A stretch of DNA of 10,687 bases from an uncultured Actinomycetes bacterium (lineage in GTDB: Bacteria > Actinomycetota > Actinomycetes > Nanopelagicales > Nanopelagicaceae): NCBI GenBank assembly GCA_903891755.1, contig CAITFY010000061.1, positions 1-10,687 on the forward strand. Direction: 5' to 3'. The notes under the pieces are model-generated. The model worked only from the letters and a program-made list of their open reading frames with translations. It was not told the origin of the DNA and did no database searches. Below, piece after piece: positions 6,192-10,687 of this stretch (position 1 is the first letter of the stretch; every line of letters begins with the position of its first letter). The translations under genes were made by a program, and so were the position numbers.

Positions 6192-7043
6192 ATGAGCACC
6201 GCCATTGAAGTACTCGATCTACGTAAAAAGTACGGGGAATATGAGGCGGTCGCTGGAATCTCCCTCTCCATTGAGCAAGGTGAGATTTACGCCATTCTGG
6301 GTCCTAATGGAGCCGGCAAGACCACAACCGTTGAGATCCTAGAAGGCTATCGAGATCGCGATGGCGGAACCGTCTCTGTTCTTGGATCTGATCCAGGAAC
6401 CCTTGGAATTCACGGCTCTGCTTGGCGCAATCGCATTGGAATTGTCTTGCAATCAACGAGTGATGCCGCCGAACTCACCGTTGCTGAGACCGTTCACCAC
6501 TTCTCTCACTATTACACCAAGCCAAAAGATCCTGATTCAGTCATTGAGTTAGTGGGCTTAAGCGAGAAGCGCGATGCCAAGATCCGCACGCTTTCAGGTG
6601 GGCAACGTCGTCGGCTAGATGTTGCGCTCGGAATTATTGGCTCCCCTGAAATCCTATTTCTCGATGAGCCAACCACGGGTTTTGATCCTGAGGCCCGTCG
6701 CGCATTTTGGGAGCTCATCCTCTCCCTCAAAGCCGAAGGAACCACGATTGTTTTAACAACTCACTACCTCGATGAGGCAGAGGCACTGGCCGATCGAGTC
6801 GCTGTTATCAATGCCGGCAGAATTGTGGAGATTGCAACTCCAGCAACTCTCGGTGGTCGTCACCTCGCAAAGGCAACAATCAGTTGGAATGAAGATGGAA
6901 AAACCCACTCTAAAATTTCAGAGAATCCAACCGAGGATGTACTAGAACTTGCAAAGCGTTTTCAAGGTGACATACCCGAGCTAACTGTCACTCGTCCATC
7001 ACTAGAAGATATTTACCTGACCATGATTGAGGGTCAAAAATGA
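6192..7043 (+). CDS. ABC-2 type transporter ATP-binding protein (DrrA/CcmA-like)
   Basis: This is a 283-residue cytoplasmic ATPase that energises the membrane protein encoded next. It shows every ABC ATPase motif in order: Walker A GPNGAGKT (37-44), Q-loop Gln87, signature LSGGQ (134-138) followed by RRRLDVALG, Walker B ILFLDE (154-159) with its catalytic Glu, and the H-loop His191 in TTHYLDEAE. A C-terminal extension of about 60 residues ends in PSLEDIYLTMI, common in DrrA/CcmA-type exporters of drugs, lipids or polysaccharides. The substrate cannot be told. The start at 6192 (MSTAIEVLDLRKKYG) matches the usual N-terminus; an in-frame ATG at 6162 would add ten residues. Its stop overlaps the next start as ATGA, indicating translational coupling. 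Confidence 0.95.
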   Translation: MSTAIEVLDLRKKYGEYEAVAGISLSIEQGEIYAILGPNGAGKTTTVEILEGYRDRDGGTVSVLGSDPGTLGIHGSAWRNRIGIVLQSTSDAAELTVAETVHHFSHYYTKPKDPDSVIELVGLSEKRDAKIRTLSGGQRRRLDVALGIIGSPEILFLDEPTTGFDPEARRAFWELILSLKAEGTTIVLTTHYLDEAEALADRVAVINAGRIVEIATPATLGGRHLAKATISWNEDGKTHSKISENPTEDVLELAKRFQGDIPELTVTRPSLEDIYLTMIEGQK

Positions 7044-7822
7044 ACACTCTTCGCCTTGGATTGTTACGTGGAAATATTGAGATTAAACAATTCATGCGCC
7101 AACGTGAATCAGTCATCTTCACCATCTTCTTCCCAGTCTTGCTTCTCTTTATCTTTGGAAGCGTCTTCAAAGATACAATCGCTCCAGGCGTAACCTTCAG
7201 CCAATACTTCGTTGCGGGAATGATTGCATCGGGCCTCGTTAACAGTGGCTTCCAACAACTGGCAATTAATATTCCAATAGAACGAGATAACGGCGCGCTA
7301 AAGCGTTTGCGTGGTACTCCGATGTCGCCAATTGCTTTCTTTATTGGAAAAGCAATATTGGTCTTTCTCTCCATGATTGCTCAAGTAGCGATGCTCTTGT
7401 TCTTTGGTGCGCTCTTTTTCCATCTGCATCTTCCACATAGCGGTGCGCTCTGGCTCCGCTTTACATGGTTAGTTGTTCTCGGCTCAGCTTGCTCTACCGT
7501 GCTCGGAATAGCACTTGCCGGGGTAATCAAGAGTGGACGCGGAGCTCCTGCTGTCGTATCTCCATTTGTAATCGTGCTTCAGTTCATCAGCGGCGTCTTC
7601 TTCGTCTTCTCCAATCTTCCAAGTTGGATGCAGCAGTTCGCAGCGCTCTTTCCACTCAAATGGCTTACCCAGGGAATGCGCTCAGTATTTCTACCTGACT
7701 CATTTGCTGCACAAGAAGTCGCTCACCATTGGGAAGTCGGCCGCACCGCGATCATTCTGGTTGCATGGCTAATAGCTGGAACAATTTTGGCTACTCGTTC
7801 CTTTAAGTGGTCGAGACAGTGA
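7040..7822 (+). CDS. ABC-2 type transporter permease (DrrB-like)
   Basis: This 260-residue membrane protein pairs with the ATPase encoded just upstream. It has about six hydrophobic segments: residues near 25-45, 54-73, 100-128, 137-160, 170-190 and 235-252. The cytoplasmic element LKRLRGTPMSP (about 90-100) is a hallmark of ABC-2 permeases, and PLKWLTQGMRSVFLPD (about 205-220) is also typical. One copy each of ATPase and permease suggests a homodimeric exporter. The ATG at 7040 overlaps the upstream stop by four bases, and the TGA at 7820-7822 overlaps the next gene's GTG by four bases, so all three are likely one coupled operon. The substrate is not evident; the following gene encodes a secreted protein that could be a partner or a passive neighbour. 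Confidence 0.93.
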   Translation: MNTLRLGLLRGNIEIKQFMRQRESVIFTIFFPVLLLFIFGSVFKDTIAPGVTFSQYFVAGMIASGLVNSGFQQLAINIPIERDNGALKRLRGTPMSPIAFFIGKAILVFLSMIAQVAMLLFFGALFFHLHLPHSGALWLRFTWLVVLGSACSTVLGIALAGVIKSGRGAPAVVSPFVIVLQFISGVFFVFSNLPSWMQQFAALFPLKWLTQGMRSVFLPDSFAAQEVAHHWEVGRTAIILVAWLIAGTILATRSFKWSRQ

Positions 7823-8550
7823 ATTTACGCAGGGTTGCAATCGCCCTGATAGCAATTCAATGTCTGGCAGCTAGCCCATCATTTGCAGCATCTGCAAAGC
7901 CCACCCCCAAGGCGTCCGCTACAAAGAAAGTAACTACCCCTAAGAAAGTTATCGCAACCAAGAAAGCGGTTGCCCCAAAGAAATCCACGACCGTGAAGAA
8001 GAAAGTTCCGGTTCGCAAATATGTTTATCACGCACCTACGAAACAGGCTGTCCCTTCACCATCAGTGAAGTGGCCACCATCTGGATTTAAAGCGGTTGGT
8101 TCTGCATTTGCGCGAGTCCCCACTGGCACAGAACTCGTTGGAATTTTATCTGCGATGAAAGATTCCAGCTCTCCTATTAACTCGTGTTCGATTGATCCGA
8201 AGAAGCCGAACACGCCAGCCTTCTCCTGCGCAGCCATATTGGTTGGGGCCACTGAGAAGTGCACCTGGTGGAAGGTCTCTTCAATCATCACCGGAATTGA
8301 TCCATCCAATGCAGCCAATCGCGTCACCATTGGAGACATCACGGTCTTGCAACCTGGAGCAGCCGGTAAGACGATTCAAACAATCTTTTTAGTCAGCCCA
8401 ATTCCGTTGCAAACCGGTGTGATGTTCAGAGGAATTCAAGCAACCTGCGGAATCGGACCAACAACAGATATCGTGCCAAGTTCTACCTTTGTGGCAGATC
8501 CTTCGTACACGCCACCCGCATCGCCAACACCTTCACCGACCAACTCTTAG
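7819..8550 (+). CDS. Secreted protein with lysine-rich hexad repeats, unknown function
   Basis: I do not recognise a family. The predicted 243-residue protein begins with a short basic stretch and hydrophobic core (NLRRVAIALIAIQCLAAS), followed by likely signal-peptidase sites around SFAASA (21-26). There is no proper lipobox around Cys15. Residues 27-70 are rich in Lys, Ala, Thr, Pro and Val, with five six-residue units each starting KK. A domain of about 140 residues follows (about 80-220) with four cysteines at 123, 137, 148 and 210, which could form two disulfides outside the cell. The tail is rich in Pro, Ser and Thr (PPASPTPSPTNS). The polycationic segment could bind wall polymers or act as a spacer; this is inference. 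GTG at 7819 is chosen because GTGA overlaps the permease stop; an in-frame GTG at 7807 adds four residues. It is the last gene of the ABC operon. Confidence 0.8.
   Translation: MNLRRVAIALIAIQCLAASPSFAASAKPTPKASATKKVTTPKKVIATKKAVAPKKSTTVKKKVPVRKYVYHAPTKQAVPSPSVKWPPSGFKAVGSAFARVPTGTELVGILSAMKDSSSPINSCSIDPKKPNTPAFSCAAILVGATEKCTWWKVSSIITGIDPSNAANRVTIGDITVLQPGAAGKTIQTIFLVSPIPLQTGVMFRGIQATCGIGPTTDIVPSSTFVADPSYTPPASPTPSPTNS
7924..8013 (+). repeat. Five 18-base units encoding KKxxxx hexads
   Basis: Five consecutive in-frame 18-base units each begin AAGAAA or AAGAAG. They encode KKVTTP, KKVIAT, KKAVAP, KKSTTV and KKKVPV, with RK starting a sixth partial unit. The last four bases of each unit vary, so this is a degenerate protein-level repeat rather than a recent perfect tandem duplication. 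Such tracts can change length by slippage or recombination between units. Confidence 0.8.
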
Positions 8551-9126
8551 TTAGCGATTAGCTCCGGGCACCCAAAGCACATCTCCGATTTCGCGGTTCT
8601 CATAGCGAGCGAGCACGAAGAGTAAATCTGAAAGTCGATTGAGGTATTTCGCAGTGAGGGGATTTACTCCACCGCCGAATGAATGGATTGCGTGCCATGT
8701 TGAACGTTCTGCGCGACGAGTGACTGTTCGCGCTACATGAAGCAGGGATGCTGCTGGAGTTCCAGACGGCAATACAAAGGAGCGAAGCTCTGCGAGCTCT
8801 GAGTTGTAGTGATCAATCTTCGCTTCCAAATAAGTGATCTGTTCTTCAGTAACGCGCAGCGGTTCAACCTTTGGCTCATCAACTACAGGAGTGGAAAGAT
8901 CGGCACCGACGTCGAAGAGGTCATTTTGAATTCTTGTGAGAAGCGCCTTTACATCATCTGTGGAGATTGCCCCGAGAGAGAGTGCGACTCCGATCGCCGA
9001 GTTCGCCTCATCAACATCTGCGTAGGCCTCAAGGCGAGGGTCATTCTTTGAGGTCCGACTCATATCCCCCAAAGAGGTTGTGCCATCATCACCAGTTTTT
9101 GTGTAAATACGCGTCAAATTAACCAT
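8551..9126 (-). CDS. pduO: Cob(I)yrinic acid a,c-diamide / cob(I)alamin adenosyltransferase, PduO type
   Basis: The 191-residue enzyme transfers the adenosyl group of ATP to reduced cobalt in a corrinoid, giving adenosylcobalamin or its precursor. It shows the PduO-type marks: the ATP-binding N-terminal TKTGDDGTTSL (9-19), AYADVDEANS (35-43), FVLPSGTPAASLLHVART (117-134) with the arginine-rich RTVTRRAER (133-141), and YLNRLSDLLFVLAR (161-174). Length is typical of the single-domain form, a trimeric helical bundle in known structures. In mycobacteria the homologue also diverges from murA, which supports the assignment by context. ATG at 9126 is preceded by a TANNNT box six bases away and no Shine-Dalgarno, so it is probably leaderless. 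Its stop codon directly abuts the stop of the secreted-protein gene, with no base between them. Confidence 0.95.
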   Translation of the reverse strand: MVNLTRIYTKTGDDGTTSLGDMSRTSKNDPRLEAYADVDEANSAIGVALSLGAISTDDVKALLTRIQNDLFDVGADLSTPVVDEPKVEPLRVTEEQITYLEAKIDHYNSELAELRSFVLPSGTPAASLLHVARTVTRRAERSTWHAIHSFGGGVNPLTAKYLNRLSDLLFVLARYENREIGDVLWVPGANR

Positions 9127-9132
9127 GGGGTG

Positions 9133-9138
9133 AGCCTA
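9133..9138 (-). promoter_or_regulatory. Candidate -10 box for the adenosyltransferase gene (leaderless)
   Basis: On the minus strand TAGGCT fits TANNNT and ends six bases before the ATG at 9126. No Shine-Dalgarno is found upstream of this ATG. No clear riboswitch could be placed: a cobalamin riboswitch needs a long leader, and only 71 bases separate the two divergent genes. Confidence 0.48.
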
Positions 9139-9148
9139 TTGGAGCAAC

Positions 9149-9154
9149 TAGAAT
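9149..9154 (+). promoter_or_regulatory. Candidate -10 box for murA
   Basis: TAGAAT matches TATAAT at 5 of 6 positions. Transcription would begin near 9161, giving a leader of about 37 bases that contains the strong Shine-Dalgarno at 9187-9195. A second possibility is TTGGAG at 9139-9144 with TTAAAT at 9163-9168, 18 bases apart. Confidence 0.42.
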
Positions 9155-9186
9155 GAGACCACTTAAATATTCGATTTCATTTATTC

Positions 9187-9195
9187 GGGGGTGAT
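9187..9195 (+). promoter_or_regulatory. Strong Shine-Dalgarno that sets the murA GTG start
   Basis: GGGGGTGAT differs by one base from GGAGGTGAT, the perfect complement of the 16S rRNA 3' end. The G run ends six bases before GTG at 9198. This decides GTG as the murA start; the ATG at 9194 is out of frame. It is the only clearly strong ribosome binding site I see at the head of a transcription unit in the window. Confidence 0.7.
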
Positions 9196-9197
9196 GT

Positions 9198-10466
9198 GTG
9201 GCGGAAAATTCATCTGCGCTACGCATTAATGGTCCCGCTCGCTTAAGTGGTGAGGTCTCAGTCACCGGAGCGAAGAATTCGGCTCTCAAGCTCATGGCGG
9301 CATCACTACTGGCTCCTGGCAAGAACACTCTCCTTAACGTTCCAGATATCAAGGATGTGGAGATCATGGCTGATCTCCTGACTCGCATGGGTTGCACCGT
9401 AACTTTCAATAAAGCGATTCACACCTTAGAAATTGATGTCCCGCAAGAGCCAGCTCACAAGGCGGAGTATGAATTAGTTCGAAAGATGCGCGCATCTATC
9501 AACGTCTTGGGTCCTCTACTCACCCGAGTTGGAATCGCTGAGATTTCACTGCCCGGGGGTGATGCAATTGGATCGCGTGGGTTGGATTTTCATATTGCAG
9601 GACTTGAAGCGCTTGGTGCAAAGGTCACCTTCGAGCATGGTTACATCATTGCCTCAGCACCTGACGGTTTAATTGGCGCGACCTTCGAACTCACTTTCCC
9701 AAGCGTCGGTGCAACCGAGAACTTGATGACTGCGGCGGTATTGGCCAAAGGAACTACCACTCTTCATAATGTGGCTCGCGAGCCAGACATTATTGATTTG
9801 GGTGAATATCTCATCGCAATGGGTGCAAAGATTGAAGGGCTGGGTTCTTCAACGCTAATAATCGAAGGTGTAGACCAACTTCATGCGGCGTCGCACTCCA
9901 CGCTTCCAGATCGAATCGTTACGGGCACCTGGGCATTTGCGGCCGCAATGACTCAAGGTGACATCACCATAATCGGTGGACGCGCAGATCACTTGGAGAT
10001 TCCGCTCGATAAATTAGTAGCAGCTGGCGCTGTGGTTACAACCACTCCAGATGGTTTTAGGGTTCGCATGGATCAGCGCCCCATTGCAATTGATGTTGCC
10101 ACACTCCCCTACCCGGGATTCCCAACTGATTTACAGCCGATGGCAATCTCGCTCAACGCCGTGGCTACGGGTAGCGCGATTGTGACCGAGAATGTATTTG
10201 AGGCGAGATTTATGTTTGTGAATGAACTTCGCAGACTAGGCGCCCAGATCACCGTAGATGGCCATCACGCGGCTATTACAGGTGTTCCGTTGCTCTCTGG
10301 AGCCCCAGTGGCAGCAACAGATATTAGAGCGGGCGCTGGGCTCGTATTGGCAGCCTTAGTGGCTGACGGAGTAACGATTGTTGAAGATGCGTTTCATATT
10401 GAACGCGGATATCCAAACTTCGCCGCCAACCTGCGCGCACTTGGCGCAGATGTGACGGTTATTTAA
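9198..10466 (+). CDS. murA: UDP-N-acetylglucosamine 1-carboxyvinyltransferase (Asp-type MurA)
   Basis: This 422-residue cytoplasmic enzyme performs the first committed step of peptidoglycan synthesis, transferring enolpyruvyl from phosphoenolpyruvate to UDP-GlcNAc. Full length is normal for the family. Visible marks are GAKNSALK near the N-terminus (Lys26, Asn27), MRASINVLGPLL (97-108), the active-site loop LPGGDAIGSR (118-127), and PYPGFPTDLQP with the catalytic-type Asp311. The loop residue that is Cys in most bacteria is Asp122 here (codon 9561-9563). Known Asp forms such as that of M. tuberculosis remain active and resist fosfomycin, which alkylates the Cys. The GTG start is fixed by a strong Shine-Dalgarno. 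The gene diverges from the adenosyltransferase and converges on atpC, their stop codons sharing four bases. Confidence 0.97.
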   Translation: MAENSSALRINGPARLSGEVSVTGAKNSALKLMAASLLAPGKNTLLNVPDIKDVEIMADLLTRMGCTVTFNKAIHTLEIDVPQEPAHKAEYELVRKMRASINVLGPLLTRVGIAEISLPGGDAIGSRGLDFHIAGLEALGAKVTFEHGYIIASAPDGLIGATFELTFPSVGATENLMTAAVLAKGTTTLHNVAREPDIIDLGEYLIAMGAKIEGLGSSTLIIEGVDQLHAASHSTLPDRIVTGTWAFAAAMTQGDITIIGGRADHLEIPLDKLVAAGAVVTTTPDGFRVRMDQRPIAIDVATLPYPGFPTDLQPMAISLNAVATGSAIVTENVFEARFMFVNELRRLGAQITVDGHHAAITGVPLLSGAPVAATDIRAGAGLVLAALVADGVTIVEDAFHIERGYPNFAANLRALGADVTVI

Positions 10467-10687
10467 TTACTTGCTTGGCCGAGAATTGATACTCGGTTCT
10501 TACTCACCGAGATAAATCCGCCATCCATGGTGAACTCAGTAGTTGTTCCATCTGAGCCCTTAATGCTTACAACGCCTGGAACCAAGACACCTAATAGTGA
10601 GATGTGGTTTGCCAAGATACCGATATCACCGTCAACTGTGCGTGCAGAGACTGAAGTTGCCTCACCCGACCAGACACGCTTTTCGGG
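10463..10687 (-). CDS. atpC: F1Fo ATP synthase epsilon subunit, C-terminal part (runs off right edge)
   Basis: Reading the minus strand from the right edge gives 74 residues and a TAA stop. The window-visible protein begins PEKRVWSGEA and continues SVSARTVDGDIGILANH, then FTMDGGFISVSKNRVSILG. This is the beta-sandwich domain of the epsilon subunit of ATP synthase, which sits on the central stalk of F1 and couples gamma to the c-ring. By alignment with family members only about eight N-terminal residues should be missing. The protein ends at about 82 residues, right after the beta-sandwich. The C-terminal two-helix domain found in most bacterial epsilons (about 120-140 residues), which can inhibit ATP hydrolysis, is absent. 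The rest of the atp operon is expected beyond the right edge. Its stop overlaps that of murA. Confidence 0.92.
   Translation of the reverse strand, partial: PEKRVWSGEATSVSARTVDGDIGILANHISLLGVLVPGVVSIKGSDGTTTEFTMDGGFISVSKNRVSILGQASN
10479..10496 (+). terminator. Weak hairpin just downstream of the murA stop
   Basis: CCGAG (10479-10483) and CTCGG (10492-10496) can pair around an eight-base loop, followed by TTCTT. It starts 12 bases after the murA stop and lies inside the end of the atpC coding sequence. The stem is short and the U tract poor, so it is at best a weak terminator and could be chance. Confidence 0.22.

Noticed and set aside
7924..8013. Lysine-codon repeats considered as a CRISPR array or minisatellite
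   Set aside because: Units are in frame, degenerate, 18 bases long without spacers, and lie within a coherent secreted-protein reading frame.
9127..9197. Possible cobalamin riboswitch upstream of the adenosyltransferase gene
   Set aside because: The divergent gap is only 71 bases and the gene appears leaderless, so there is no space for the roughly 200-base cobalamin aptamer.
1..10687. Search by eye for tRNA or rRNA genes, insertion sequences, att sites, phage or defence genes
   Set aside because: Coding sequence fills nearly the whole window, no gap exceeds about 80 bases, and no terminal inverted repeats, transposase or integrase motifs were seen.

Overview
The window looks like a compact chromosomal segment of a streamlined, moderate-GC actinobacterium. 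The evidence is the actinobacterial gene set: a DUF4032 kinase-like protein, a small CxxC protein ending SRNAPRY, a PduO-type adenosyltransferase divergent from murA, an Asp-type MurA, and several start codons that look leaderless. A freshwater acI/Nanopelagicales-like lineage is a reasonable guess from the compactness and codon use, but nothing here proves it. No rRNA, tRNA, CRISPR array, insertion sequence, phage gene or attachment site was recognised. The longest non-coding gap is about 80 bases, so there are no long empty stretches.

Layout. Positions 1-2454 (minus strand) form one apparent operon: DUF4032 kinase-like protein, then a YbbN/CnoX-like thioredoxin-TPR protein, then the start of an MFS transporter that runs off the left edge. 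Positions 2482-3609 (plus) encode an AI-2E-family membrane protein, tail-to-tail with an alpha/beta hydrolase (3606-4316, minus). That gene diverges over 23 bases from an aldehyde dehydrogenase (4340-5794, plus). The dehydrogenase ends tail-to-tail with a small CxxC/HWHxxCW protein (5791-6111, minus). Positions 6192-8550 (plus) form a three-gene operon with 4-base overlaps: ABC-2 ATPase, ABC-2 permease and a secreted protein with a lysine hexad repeat. Positions 8551-9126 (minus) encode the corrinoid adenosyltransferase, which diverges from murA (9198-10466, plus). MurA meets the end of atpC (ATP synthase epsilon, minus), which continues past the right edge.

How the genes relate. Most are housekeeping: peptidoglycan precursor synthesis (murA), ATP synthase (atpC), cobalamin activation, protein protection (ybbN-like), aldehyde oxidation and export (ABC-2). 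Two design features recur. Stop codons of convergent genes interlock by exactly four bases at three junctions. Several transcription-unit-leading genes have a TANNNT -10 element only 6-7 bases before the start codon, as expected for leaderless transcripts. I see no convincing new defence, mobile or biosynthetic system. The least explained genes are the secreted lysine-hexad protein, the small CxxC protein and the DUF4032 protein.
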